A stretch of 55,340 bases of DNA from Methanobacteriota archaeon. Its GTDB lineage: Archaea > Thermoplasmatota > Poseidoniia > Poseidoniales > Thalassarchaeaceae. The translations under genes were made by a program, and so were the position numbers. Each line of letters begins with the position of its first letter. Within the stretch, counting starts at the first letter, position 1. Under the pieces are notes generated by a model. The model was not told the origin of the DNA, did not search any database, and was given only the letters and a program-made list of their open reading frames with translations. Location: contig JABIKU010000014.1 of NCBI GenBank assembly GCA_018654845.1, positions 1 to 55,340 on the forward strand. Direction: 5' to 3'. Positions 25,901 to 34,175 of this stretch are shown here, piece by piece.

Positions 25901-26577
25901 AGTGAATCATCCTGATTATAACCAGCACCGACCCAAGTTGGAATATTGGCTTGTAATTGATTTGGGCAATCAATGATCTCATCATTATCAACATCGCCAC
26001 AAAATCCATTCTCCATAGGATCATGCCAAAGTGCAACTGGAATGTTTCGGAGTAGGACGTTATTCACTTCATTATCATCGGCCAAACCGCCATCTATAAT
26101 TCCTTTAAGTTCGATACCGCCAAATAAAACACCACTTTCATCAAGAGCGCTATGAGCTGCGGTCGGAGTCCAGATGAATTCTTCTTTAGAAGACTGGAAA
26201 CCAGACAAAATCATGCTGACATTGAATTCTACAATCAGATATCCGACTGGATGCCAAATCTGTAAAAATCCTTCAGCAGCAGCAGGCTGACCAGATGAAC
26301 CGGCTTGAGTGAAAGTGACATTGATTTGAATGGTTTCATCTCTCATGATATATTCTTGTTCTGAGCCATCTGGTTGGAGCCAGGTTTTTGCGTCTCGGGA
26401 GGCATTGCCTATCTCGATTGAAGACACTTCAAAGTCGATGAGAGCTTTAGGTACGGCAGAACTCAATTCGGGGCTTTCTTCAAGATTGGAGTGAAGTGCT
26501 ATTGGTGAAAGGCTCATCAAAAGCATTAGTGATAATACAAACATCGGTGACAGGCTACGCATAACTAACAATCCCAT
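22975..26577 (-). CDS. Large secreted, membrane-anchored surface protein with Ig-like repeats
   Basis: 1200 residues, function unknown. An N-terminal signal peptide (about 1-28, ending LMSLSPIALHS) is followed by a cysteine-containing jelly-roll-like region (about 170-400, with FCGDVDNDEIIDCPN and SADWTQLVWNMTG), then several repeated beta domains of about 100-130 residues resembling CARDB/NEW3 (phrases such as RLINHGNAEEAFDLSI and RIWNRGNTADSFQISF). A single membrane segment (about 1028-1053, GNILFILIGIGVIIGVMIAA) leaves a cytoplasmic tail of ~145 residues. That tail has Pro/Met/Glu-rich repeats (PMPEPMPEPELP) and ends in the compact aromatic motif GWSIEQWVHYGQQW. Most of the protein is outside the cell; I infer a cell-surface or adhesion role. 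Confidence 0.85.
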   Translation of the reverse strand: MGLLVMRSLSPMFVLSLMLLMSLSPIALHSNLEESPELSSAVPKALIDFEVSSIEIGNASRDAKTWLQPDGSEQEYIMRDETIQINVTFTQAGSSGQPAAAEGFLQIWHPVGYLIVEFNVSMILSGFQSSKEEFIWTPTAAHSALDESGVLFGGIELKGIIDGGLADDNEVNNVLLRNIPVALWHDPMENGFCGDVDNDEIIDCPNQLQANIPTWVGAGYNQDDSLSSDPDNFGHWRMDDSGSAEGSRHWRVSRSGSDYASNRHDRLWWGWFTPFQSCEDPGHGLGYGTLDSAVTTSYGNNFCKIRIRGFDFLTLHLVTNAWGDMAAGDQIRLEADAGPEEYYNYTSQSLSTTSADWTQLVWNMTGMHPSADFTMAFLFDSNSSYANQGIHLDSFLLFGIQKVPEYTLDVDCDDPLPNSYMVIPADSTPPSLHCTITNNGYIDITLRLYTEVTNQSWMWGYPLRIDSNNNVDHDNFVVTKVIHALESMETWFNLSIPDGAGVQDLDWDVWINDGVTNLTKNYLRLPVSVMAAYSCKLQQESLQNPAATLYPGESGVVPMILKNTGNQIATWNLGVSFPNQDWTNDARIEWQLNGSEITQTELSITDEIAIDAIITVPDRVEPGTYEITLLSSGQSPAQYQAEWLIYVVVPVYYELDIEPEVNNMVAPADDSLRLIEFRLINHGNAEEAFDLSIISDWHLNVSMNTEQTFEIDPFGGDATVTMLLPMPYGIVNETYPITLVTTSKTNPDYQTSKKIFLTVPETYLVEVEDIDMLNEVFRGGDDPRTVNWRIWNRGNTADSFQISFDHLSDVSVSTIGLNNGITPYIAPGESFNLTVRYSFDDLAFGDRTIELTATSTNAESAGQSSFDTGEADFQVGTQGWIKIQPPTPLVVVEGGYEIELVFTVTNNHPTDAQLLRTDIERDSPIFNNIIDARVDTGDQTFVLDAQDSRTVKVFLTVSDDNLKSLSDNEIIFELILEVDGDIDKVSSSATVTMHKINPVEEGPDKGFIAQVAGNILFILIGIGVIIGVMIAALGIMKTASKPLEVESSFDDYESAVGGAPSLEGMPEAPDLPSADSVANSMYGGTQEMFERPPPPPMPDPSEMPMPEPMPEPELPVMAEPESPPMPEPVPISEPEMEEIVESTEIEDEVELEEEPVVEESTEPELPAGVPPIPDDGLPPGWSIEQWVHYGQQWIDQQNRQ

Positions 26578-26606
26578 TGGGTCTTCAATCTGTGTATGAA
26601 GATTGG

Positions 26607-26634
26607 GGGCGGTCGTTTGCCGCCCTAAAGGCGG
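26607..26634. other. Overlapping GC hairpins between divergent genes
   Basis: The arms GGGCGGT (26607-26613) and GCCGCCC (26619-26625) can pair around CGTTT; alternatively CCGCC (26620-26624) pairs with GGCGG (26630-26634) around CTAAA. The two structures exclude each other. The site is in the 109-bp gap between the starts of the surface protein (minus) and a membrane protein (plus), so it could be an operator or lie in a leader. Confidence 0.35.
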
Positions 26635-26686
26635 AATGAAATCCGTTTGGATTCTAAAACAAGATTGAATAACTCACAGATTTGTT

Positions 26687-27847
26687 ATGAATGTGGATGA
26701 AGGACTTATGGATGCATCTAGTGGCGTAACCATCATGGAGGAGCGGAGTAATCTTACTCACCGTATAGGATTAGGCTTGATATTACTCATTCAAGTTACA
26801 CTCGTACCTATTATCGGCTTCTCTTTGACATACCTTATTGACATCGATAGAGAAAATTTTGCCATTTCAATTCGAACCGAATTATTTCACTGGATATTGA
26901 TTGCAGGATTGGTGTACGGAATTGTGTCCCTCTTGCTCGCATTGGTGATTGGTGGCTATCGTCCAAATTATGTTGTAGATAGAGGGGGCTGGGTAGCAAC
27001 CCTTGGGTTCAGTCAAAGAAAATATGACCCTGAATTGATCGATATCGCTCGAATGGCAGCCTATTCAAGCCCATACGGTAGAATGGCTAGAATGGTTAAC
27101 GAACATGTAGAGAATAATAATGATGATTTAATCGCTGTTCATGGAGGATTGCAATTACTCGCAGTCCCTTCTCAAGTGATTCTTATCTCAATTCCAATAT
27201 TAATTATGGAAGGAATTCCTGATGAATACATCCAACCAAATTCGGCATTTGAACTTGGGATGATTGGATACCTAATCGCTCTTTGGCTTTCGTTTAGAAT
27301 TCAGCCAATTATTTCCAACCGCTTGGTTGGAATCGCAGCATTATTCCGAAAAATTCTTTGGCGGATAACAAAAATTTCTTGGATTTTGCCAGTAGTAATA
27401 TTTTGGGGATTTGCTCGCCTATTGCTTGCAGCATCTCTCAATTGGTTAGGTATCGACATAAGCCACTGGCACGATATTCAATTAGAGGGTATTATTCTCA
27501 ACCTAGTCGCACCTGAAGCTAAAATTCCGCCAACTGCAATCATTGATTTTCTCGTAGCCATTTCAGTCCTGCCAATGGCGACTTTCACTACGATAAGTGT
27601 CCTTGGAGGGTCGAATGGACTTTCCTCTTGGATGAAAGAGAAAGATAGGGAATTGGAAAATTTGTCAGGACATTCTTTACCTGCTCCAATAGAGGAAAGT
27701 GAAGATGATGACATCTTTAATATCCCTCAACTCGAGGATTCTTTTGAAAAAAATGACAGTGATTCCGATGATGAATCTGAAGGGGAGAGTGAAGATGATC
27801 AATCTCAAAGAATGATCGATATACCATTCAACCTATTCGATGACTAA
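26687..27847 (+). CDS. Six-segment membrane protein of unknown function
   Basis: 386 residues with no family I recognise. Hydrophobic segments are near residues 27-50, 63-87, 160-176, 195-210, 240-262 and 285-310. The last ~60 residues form a hydrophilic tail rich in Asp, Glu and Ser (NDSDSDDESEGESEDDQSQ). No signal peptide. The gene diverges from the surface-protein gene, and the start at 26687 is the first ATG (a second at 26708 is possible). A transport or scaffolding role would be a guess. Confidence 0.8.
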   Translation: MNVDEGLMDASSGVTIMEERSNLTHRIGLGLILLIQVTLVPIIGFSLTYLIDIDRENFAISIRTELFHWILIAGLVYGIVSLLLALVIGGYRPNYVVDRGGWVATLGFSQRKYDPELIDIARMAAYSSPYGRMARMVNEHVENNNDDLIAVHGGLQLLAVPSQVILISIPILIMEGIPDEYIQPNSAFELGMIGYLIALWLSFRIQPIISNRLVGIAALFRKILWRITKISWILPVVIFWGFARLLLAASLNWLGIDISHWHDIQLEGIILNLVAPEAKIPPTAIIDFLVAISVLPMATFTTISVLGGSNGLSSWMKEKDRELENLSGHSLPAPIEESEDDDIFNIPQLEDSFEKNDSDSDDESEGESEDDQSQRMIDIPFNLFDD

Positions 27848-27858
27848 CGTTTTACGAT

Positions 27859-28065
27859 TTATACCTTGAAAACTACTTGGTTAAGAGCAATCCATCCCGA
27901 ACTCAGAAAAGTCCCGAATAGTACTGAGTTCGGGCCGTCAATATACAAACCGATTCCCGATAATGAGAGAATTCCTAGAGCGTATCGGATATCTTTGTCC
28001 TTTAATAAAAACCAGCAAGAAAATAATGCCAATCCCCCAAATGTGTAAGCGGCAAGAGGAGTCAT
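27859..28065 (-). CDS. Small membrane protein, unknown function
   Basis: 68 residues, mostly hydrophobic, with two probable membrane segments (about 6-22 and 28-44; the C-terminal part, about 48-62, is also hydrophobic). It begins 10 bp after the aminotransferase stop, with GAGG (28073-28076) 7 nt before its ATG, which makes a real coupled gene likely. No recognisable domain. It ends 12 bp from the convergent membrane-protein gene. Confidence 0.65.
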   Translation of the reverse strand: MTPLAAYTFGGLALFSCWFLLKDKDIRYALGILSLSGIGLYIDGPNSVLFGTFLSSGWIALNQVVFKV

Positions 28066-28074
28066 TCGAATTCC

Positions 28075-29223
28075 TCATTCTCCACGTAATTTTTTCAGAA
28101 CTATCTCGACACGATCCATCCCACGAGAAATATCTTCTCGACCGATTGTATATGCAAATCGCAAATGACCTTCACCCGCAGTTCCGAACGCTGTACCAGG
28201 GCTGCAAAGTACACCTCCCTCGAGGAGAGCGAACGCCAATTCCTCGCTGTTTACTCCAGGAATATCGAATTTTGGAAACACATAGAATGCCCCCGTAGGG
28301 ATATGGCAAGACACACCCTCCATCGCGTTTAGACGCTCACAAATCAAATCTCGTCGAACCTGGAATTCGTCGCGCATTTGGGCTGGATAATCGCTAGCAT
28401 TTTCCAGTGCTTCTAACACAGCGTATTGCATCGCATCATTACTACAAGCAGTGACATAATACTGCATTTTTGTTAATTGAGCCATCGCTTCATCATCGGG
28501 AGAAAGCAGGTACCCAATTCTCCAGCCAGTCATTGCAAAAGTTTTTGAAAATGAATTTATCATTATGACTTTATCATAGCCCGCACCTAAGAAAGAAACA
28601 TGTTCTTGATCGTATACGATTCGGTCATAGACTTCATCTGTGATTAACCATAAATCATTATCACGGGCAAAAGTTACTAATTCATCACGTTGAGCTTCAG
28701 TGACATTACCGCCTGTAGGGTTGCTGGGAAAATTATAGAGGATTGCGACCGTGTTTTCGTCAACTCTTGATTGCAGGTCGGAAATTGTTGGAACAAAACC
28801 ATTCTCAAAAGTGCAAGGATACATGTTGGCTTCTCCACCACATATCACCACATCGGTTGGATATAACGGAAAATATGGTTCAGGTAGCAAGACATTATCG
28901 CCTGGGTTCACCAATGCAAGAAATATATCTAGAAGCCCATTGGTGCCACTCATCGTGATACAGACATTCGATTTATCGAGGCTCGGATCAAGATGATGCC
29001 AAGTTTCAGCTATTTTTTGACGAAGAGGAGGTAGACCCGCAGTAGTCGTATATTTGTTACGACCTTCCCTCATCGCCCTAGAAAAAGCTTCGATCGCGAT
29101 AGGCGGTGGTTGAAAATCAGGTTCCCCCAATCCAAACTGAATAGAGTCTTCACCAGCCAAGTCAAACATACGACGAACGCCGGTTGGACGTATGCTAATC
29201 GCTCGGTCTGAGAAATGTACCAT
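28075..29223 (-). CDS. PLP-dependent aminotransferase, class I/II (aspartate aminotransferase type)
   Basis: Transfers amino groups between amino acids and 2-oxo acids in the cytoplasm. The 382-residue sequence has the fold-type I layout: YTTTAGLPPLR (about 58-68), NFPSNPTGG (164-172), the DEVYD aspartate (near 197), and the PLP lysine in SFSKTFAMTGWRIGYL (K227). R384-equivalent region near the C-terminus is present (HLRFAY). The substrate cannot be told; archaeal members act on Asp, Ala or aromatic residues. Downstream is a small membrane protein in the same transcript. Confidence 0.93.
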   Translation of the reverse strand: MVHFSDRAISIRPTGVRRMFDLAGEDSIQFGLGEPDFQPPPIAIEAFSRAMREGRNKYTTTAGLPPLRQKIAETWHHLDPSLDKSNVCITMSGTNGLLDIFLALVNPGDNVLLPEPYFPLYPTDVVICGGEANMYPCTFENGFVPTISDLQSRVDENTVAILYNFPSNPTGGNVTEAQRDELVTFARDNDLWLITDEVYDRIVYDQEHVSFLGAGYDKVIMINSFSKTFAMTGWRIGYLLSPDDEAMAQLTKMQYYVTACSNDAMQYAVLEALENASDYPAQMRDEFQVRRDLICERLNAMEGVSCHIPTGAFYVFPKFDIPGVNSEELAFALLEGGVLCSPGTAFGTAGEGHLRFAYTIGREDISRGMDRVEIVLKKLRGE

Positions 29224-29306
29224 GTCCTGCGGACAATTGTAATAAGATATGAAATAGATGCCTCTATACCTTCGGAATTGGGAAAAATCACTGCTTTTGA
29301 TTTGTA

Positions 29307-31418
29307 TTAATCCAATAATTCTGCTTCGATAACACCCTCAATTTCAGAATCAGTTCGTAAATTAGTTATCATCGCATCAATTTCATCATCTGAACGAACT
29401 CTAATTAAGACTAATGCAGATACCCAAGCAATTCCGACAAGCGCTACAAGAGCGAAAACAAAGGGGGGTATTGACATAGTAGACAACCCTGAATCTATTC
29501 CTTGGACTTGAACGATAATCGGCAATGATTGCTGGTCACCGGAGGCGGCTCGTATTTCGACAGTATGATTTCCCGAGCCGAGTTTACTTGCATCTAAATT
29601 TATGAACCAATCAAAGGGGGTGAGTGCTCCTACCGTCAACTGAGATTCATTGTAAAATGCTTGAAACCATCCTCCATTATCAATTCGAAATTCTACCCTC
29701 TCAACTTCACCGGATTGACTCCATGCATGACCACTAATTTCGATTGAACCATTGGTTGAAACATTCAGCAAATGATTCTGCAGATTTGGATCGATAGATG
29801 CTGTTTGATCGGTATCGCTGAGGAATAATGCCAGTTGAACCGCAGCATAGGCATCAACCATACCATAACCGAATTCTCGGTTCCAATACGGATCGACTTC
29901 AGGTACGCTCGCTTCACCACGGCGCTCAGCTGTTTGTTTCAGAACTTCTTTGATTTGCAGCGGCGTCAAATTCGCATTCGCTTCAATTACCAGAGCGATA
30001 ACCCCACTAACAGAAGGAGTCGCATAAGAGGTACCAGAACCTCGCCCCGTGTACGTATTACCAGAAGCATCTTGACCTGGAATATTGTTATTGCAGCCAC
30101 CACTTGTCACACACCCTTCTGCTTGAATAATATTCGAACCAGGTGCGCTAACCTCAGGAATCAACTCATTCAAGGGGTTTCCATCACCATTATCTCGACG
30201 AGGGCCACGTGAAGAATAACCTGCAATCGTATCATCGGAGCGGGAAACAGTATTTTGGTCATCAGTTGCAGCCACGGTTATCGAAAGTGAAGAGGAACTC
30301 ATTCCAGAAAGGCCGTCATTATCTTCGCCATCATTTCCAGCAGCATTTGAGACAGTAACGCCAGCCTCCATCGCAGCATCGAGCATTCGGCTGTGTGCAT
30401 CTGAACCATCTGAACCGCCATTCTCATGGCTCGTAATTCCCCACGACAGAGAAATAATGTCAATTCCATAATTATCCTCGCCAACTCCTGGCCAAGCATC
30501 GTCTCGATGATCAATAACCCATTGAAGACCATTTAGTGCAGACTCATAGAATTCTTGTTCAAGAATATAATTTTCGAACGGTCCAGCTCCAACATCGGTA
30601 CCAATTCGCACATCGATAAGTGTAGCGTTCGGTGCCGCTCCATAAAATTCAGATTGAGAACCATCCGCTTCAATTCCGGTAGCGCTCGCCATTCCCATAC
30701 AAGCAGTACCATGTTGGTTACCATCATCTGGATCAAATGAACCATCTTCGACTCTACCCCCAGCAAGAATACATGTTGGATCGGATGTAATGTAACACAC
30801 CGCATCATAACCTGCAACGAATTTTCCTGCCAAGCCTGGATGTTCGTTATCGACACCAGTATCGGTCAGAGCGATGTTTACACCGGCACCAGTAACTCCC
30901 AAATTCCAAGCACCAACTGGATATTCAGTAGAATTTCTTGCCTTCACAGTCAAAGTTTGAACATCGCCATAGAATACGAGAGACCCGTATCGCTCGACCA
31001 TAACAACTCCATCAATTTCGGCAAGTTGCCAAATTTTAGATACATCGACATCACCTAATAGAATCGCGTCAACACTTGGTAATTCTTGATGAATTTCATA
31101 GCCAAAGTAGGATAGAATATCACGATCGATTTGAGTAATATCTTGTGAATATGAAAGTATGACATTGACTCTTCCAATCGCGGTTTGGAGAGAATCATGA
31201 ATTCCATTTCTATCTGAATCAAGAGTTGTTACTTCCCACCAATCAATTGACGTGTCCCACCATATTGGTGTTTGGTTTGGAATCATAATCTTTTGACCCT
31301 CAACAAGGACTTGGATGTCATCTGTTCCAAGTTTAGGGGAATGGTTAGATTCTAGGCTTCCAGCCAATGGTATAACAAGAATCGCGACGAGGAGCATTGC
31401 GACTGACTTGGTGTTCAT
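29307..31418 (-). CDS. Membrane-anchored subtilisin-like serine protease (S8)
   Basis: Secreted endopeptidase of 703 residues from ATG 31418 (the in-frame TTG one codon upstream is unlikely). A signal peptide (about 1-22) precedes a propeptide-like region (to ~165). The S8 catalytic domain has Asp186 (ALTDTGVD), His236 (NQHGTACMG), the oxyanion Asn362 (SNAAGND) and Ser464 (GSGTSYATPSVSG). A C-terminal beta domain (about 545-640) and one membrane segment (about 655-675, FVFALVALVGIAWVSALVLI) tie it to the cell surface, with a short acidic cytoplasmic tail. Together with the peptide ABC transporter this fits growth on protein. Confidence 0.95.
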   Translation of the reverse strand: MNTKSVAMLLVAILVIPLAGSLESNHSPKLGTDDIQVLVEGQKIMIPNQTPIWWDTSIDWWEVTTLDSDRNGIHDSLQTAIGRVNVILSYSQDITQIDRDILSYFGYEIHQELPSVDAILLGDVDVSKIWQLAEIDGVVMVERYGSLVFYGDVQTLTVKARNSTEYPVGAWNLGVTGAGVNIALTDTGVDNEHPGLAGKFVAGYDAVCYITSDPTCILAGGRVEDGSFDPDDGNQHGTACMGMASATGIEADGSQSEFYGAAPNATLIDVRIGTDVGAGPFENYILEQEFYESALNGLQWVIDHRDDAWPGVGEDNYGIDIISLSWGITSHENGGSDGSDAHSRMLDAAMEAGVTVSNAAGNDGEDNDGLSGMSSSSLSITVAATDDQNTVSRSDDTIAGYSSRGPRRDNGDGNPLNELIPEVSAPGSNIIQAEGCVTSGGCNNNIPGQDASGNTYTGRGSGTSYATPSVSGVIALVIEANANLTPLQIKEVLKQTAERRGEASVPEVDPYWNREFGYGMVDAYAAVQLALFLSDTDQTASIDPNLQNHLLNVSTNGSIEISGHAWSQSGEVERVEFRIDNGGWFQAFYNESQLTVGALTPFDWFINLDASKLGSGNHTVEIRAASGDQQSLPIIVQVQGIDSGLSTMSIPPFVFALVALVGIAWVSALVLIRVRSDDEIDAMITNLRTDSEIEGVIEAELLD

Positions 31419-31540
31419 CAATCGTTCCCGATAATCACTAGTCTTTCAATCAACCGATTCTAGAAACTTGGTAGGTAGTTCTATTCGGCCAATTAATCTG
31501 CAAGCCCACCCCTCGAGGATTACAACTGATTGAGTAGAGG

Positions 31541-31728
31541 TGGTGGGGGCACTGGGATTTGAACCCAGATCAGCGGGTATCTTCCGCCTAGCGTGTTCTT
31601 AGTTTCGGCACGCTCTCGGGTCGCGACGGGTCAGTGCTCCAGTTGGTCATCAACCTATCAGATCACAATTTCGTCGTCATTCCCGTGCAACTGGAGCCCG
31701 CTGTACTACCAAGTTATACTATACCCCC
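31541..31728 (-). tRNA. tRNA-Trp (CCA anticodon) with a 112-nt intron
   Basis: The minus strand folds as acceptor GGGGGTA/TGCCCCC, D stem GTAT/GTAC, anticodon stem GCGGG/CCCGC, loop CT-CCA-G/A, and T arm CTGGG-TTCAAAT-CCCAG, with discriminator A73 and an encoded CCA (31541-31543). Exons are 31691-31728 and 31544-31578; the intron is about 31579-31690, inserted after position 37, the canonical archaeal site. The exact splice bonds are inferred from exon pairing; the bulge-helix-bulge seems to include one mismatch. Confidence 0.93.
31631..31680 (-). ncRNA. Box C/D guide RNA inside the tRNA-Trp intron
   Basis: Minus strand: box C ATGACGA (31674-31680), a 12-nt spacer, box D' CTGA (31658-31661), 4 nt, box C' TTGATGA (31647-31653), a 12-nt spacer (31635-31646), box D CTGA (31631-31634). 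In the second spacer, CAACTGGAGC is complementary to GCTCCAGTTG at the anticodon/intron junction of the same pre-tRNA, and the residue opposite the fifth base before box D is C34. This is the known euryarchaeal arrangement for 2'-O-methylation of tRNA-Trp C34. Box C deviates by one base from RUGAUGA. Confidence 0.88.
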
Positions 31729-31799
31729 AAGGGTATGCCTATCGAGAGCCCTTCTTCTTATCATCATCACGGTCGAGTGGACACAGTTGAAAACAAAAA

Positions 31800-34130
31800 T
31801 TACATCGAGCCTTGAATTGGTCCAAGTATTAGACTAATCAGAATCCAAGTTCCTAATATGCATGAGGCCAAACCCCAGGCACGAGGTCTTAGACCGACGC
31901 TGACAGATCCCAACAGTCTCGATAACTTGCCCGGAAGAAGCACAATAGTTCTTGACAAAACCACTAATAAACCAGCAACAATAACAAATCCAGTAAGCAT
32001 TATCATGGATAGAGGAATACCAATTAATCCTGAACGTGCGAGTGAGCCAACCCCTTGAGGAATTAGGTTTGGAATTCTTAGCCAGACAAGCCAAGCTACC
32101 CAAAGTCCGAGGTGAACATCATCGATAAAACTCGACTCTGAACGCCATTTTTGGTAATTTTTGGGAATTTTCCCATACCCCCACGACCCAATAATCTCAA
32201 TTTCCTTAAGTGATCCTCGTGTTAACATCGACACACCATGGTAGATTAGAATGATAGAGAGAATCGCTTCAATCCAAATCCAATAGGCGCCAAGCCCGAG
32301 AGCGGAGAGGAGAGATATCGGCAAAGCCCAGAAAGCGAAACCAAGACCTGATGCAACAATTGTCAACGCACTACCAGAACCTGGGATTAAAGGGTCGGTA
32401 GGAATTTCGAATTTTCTTTCTCGAGGCATCGAGAGAATGAAGAGTGGAAAAAGTGCAGTTGTAGTGATTAAGTAGAGGAGTTGAAGAGGATTTTTTCCAG
32501 AGCCTTTCGTAGCTTTATCCGCTGCGTCAAGAATCTCTTGAGCAGACATAGTTCCAGGGCGCCATTCAGAGATAAAACCCGCTGAGTCAATGATGATTAC
32601 CGCATCACTAGCACCACTTGGGAAGGCTTTTCCAACACTAGAATCGGATTCATCCATCAATATTGGCCAACTCTCGTTAACCGCTTCGGCTAATTGGTCG
32701 AGATCGACTGCGCGAACGCCTTCACCAGTAGCGATTTGAAGAAATTTAATATTACTCTCCATCATCAACATTGCAGCTTGGAAATCACCACGTTGACGTT
32801 CTGCATTTGGTGAACTTGGAGAGAATAATCCAATAACGATTGCATCCGAATCGCTAATCAAATCTGTAAGAGTTACCATCTCGGCGGAATCACCATGTGA
32901 AAGAAGTGCGAATGAAGGAGCCGCGCCATCGATTCGAGGAGAATCCATTTCAATATCAGGAAGGTATAGAGCAGGCCCTAATGTTGCAATCGCTAATAAT
33001 AAAATTACACCATATGCAGGTAATGGTAACATTGCATCCCGCATCGAAACACCAATCCAGCCAATAATTGCAAGAGGAATTATTATTGCTGCCCATAATC
33101 CATTCAGTAAGGCAGGTTGGGGTTCAGGAACCTCAAATCGCATCACTGCATAAGCATCACAAGGCTCGCTAGGATTATGGTCGGAAAGCGCAAAACAAGC
33201 ATCAACCATGTAGGTCCCAGGAATCAATGGTTTGTCGGCAGACCAAGTCAACACCGTTCTATTCGCATCTCCTATTCGAGTTCCATGAGGAGCTTCGAAA
33301 TGATCGAGCCGTAGATCTTCAGGTGCATTCCCATGAACCATTTGAGCATAGTTCATCGGTCCAACAATTTCCAGCACCTGCCAAACATAATCATCACCAC
33401 CCCATGGAGAAATAGGCGTGAATTCAATCCTAATCATACCGTTTGAATCGATTGCATTTTCGAGTTCGGGTTCGAGTAAATTACCCTCAAACTCGATTCC
33501 GGTCAGAGCATCGTATGTGTCCCAATAGAGGACTCCACCCTGAAGGCAATCATGACTCACATCAATTTTCAGCCCAATCAAATCACCAGGCCCTAAGCTA
33601 GCGTTTACATCTGTAGCTCGAACGGTGAATTCATGAGCAGCGGTAAATGATTCAGTCATAACAACTGATTCTGTTTCTGTATTTGTCAGAACTTGGACTC
33701 CGCCCAATGTAAGAGATACAGAAAATGTTGTCGTTGCACCTAGAGGAGAACCCGGAACTGGGTTTGTGAATCTGCAACCATCGTTTGATGTCTCTAATGC
33801 AGCGAATAGATGAACTGTAATATTGCCTTCGAATCGAGCTGCTTCGACTAATGGTGCTGACTGAATATTGATTAGATTTTGAAATCCTAAAGTTTTCTGA
33901 AATTGAGCTTCACCCAATGGTTCGCCCGTCAATACACTCCAATTACGATCTAAGTAAGGTGAACTTTCATCGCCCTTTAAAAAAAGCATATTACTCTCTG
34001 GAAGTTCCCACTCTACCCCGGGTCCTTCTGGTGCATTTCGCTGTGCAGTGACAGTACTTGCTAGGATCAACCCCACCAAAATAAGGGCAAAGGAAATCGC
34101 CCTAAATTGAGTTCCGCGGTCTCCCATCAT
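31800..34130 (-). CDS. Multi-domain membrane protein with a redoxin-like domain
   Basis: I start at ATG 34130, 8 nt after GAGG (34139-34142), rather than the TTG at 34169; this gives 776 residues. An N-terminal signal segment (about 10-28) precedes an extracellular beta region (to ~355), two membrane segments (about 357-400), a thioredoxin/AhpC-like domain (about 410-550; DSDAIVIGLFSPSSPNAER, VIIIDSAGFISEWRPG) and five or more further membrane segments. The site where redoxins carry the active cysteine reads SPSSPNAER, so peroxidatic or disulfide activity is doubtful. The layout recalls DsbD/CcdA-type proteins, but homology to them is not established. Confidence 0.75.
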   Translation of the reverse strand: MMGDRGTQFRAISFALILVGLILASTVTAQRNAPEGPGVEWELPESNMLFLKGDESSPYLDRNWSVLTGEPLGEAQFQKTLGFQNLINIQSAPLVEAARFEGNITVHLFAALETSNDGCRFTNPVPGSPLGATTTFSVSLTLGGVQVLTNTETESVVMTESFTAAHEFTVRATDVNASLGPGDLIGLKIDVSHDCLQGGVLYWDTYDALTGIEFEGNLLEPELENAIDSNGMIRIEFTPISPWGGDDYVWQVLEIVGPMNYAQMVHGNAPEDLRLDHFEAPHGTRIGDANRTVLTWSADKPLIPGTYMVDACFALSDHNPSEPCDAYAVMRFEVPEPQPALLNGLWAAIIIPLAIIGWIGVSMRDAMLPLPAYGVILLLAIATLGPALYLPDIEMDSPRIDGAAPSFALLSHGDSAEMVTLTDLISDSDAIVIGLFSPSSPNAERQRGDFQAAMLMMESNIKFLQIATGEGVRAVDLDQLAEAVNESWPILMDESDSSVGKAFPSGASDAVIIIDSAGFISEWRPGTMSAQEILDAADKATKGSGKNPLQLLYLITTTALFPLFILSMPRERKFEIPTDPLIPGSGSALTIVASGLGFAFWALPISLLSALGLGAYWIWIEAILSIILIYHGVSMLTRGSLKEIEIIGSWGYGKIPKNYQKWRSESSFIDDVHLGLWVAWLVWLRIPNLIPQGVGSLARSGLIGIPLSMIMLTGFVIVAGLLVVLSRTIVLLPGKLSRLLGSVSVGLRPRAWGLASCILGTWILISLILGPIQGSM

Positions 34131-34175
34131 TTTAGTTGCCTCATTCGAGTGTACACAAACCCCTCGCAACCACGC

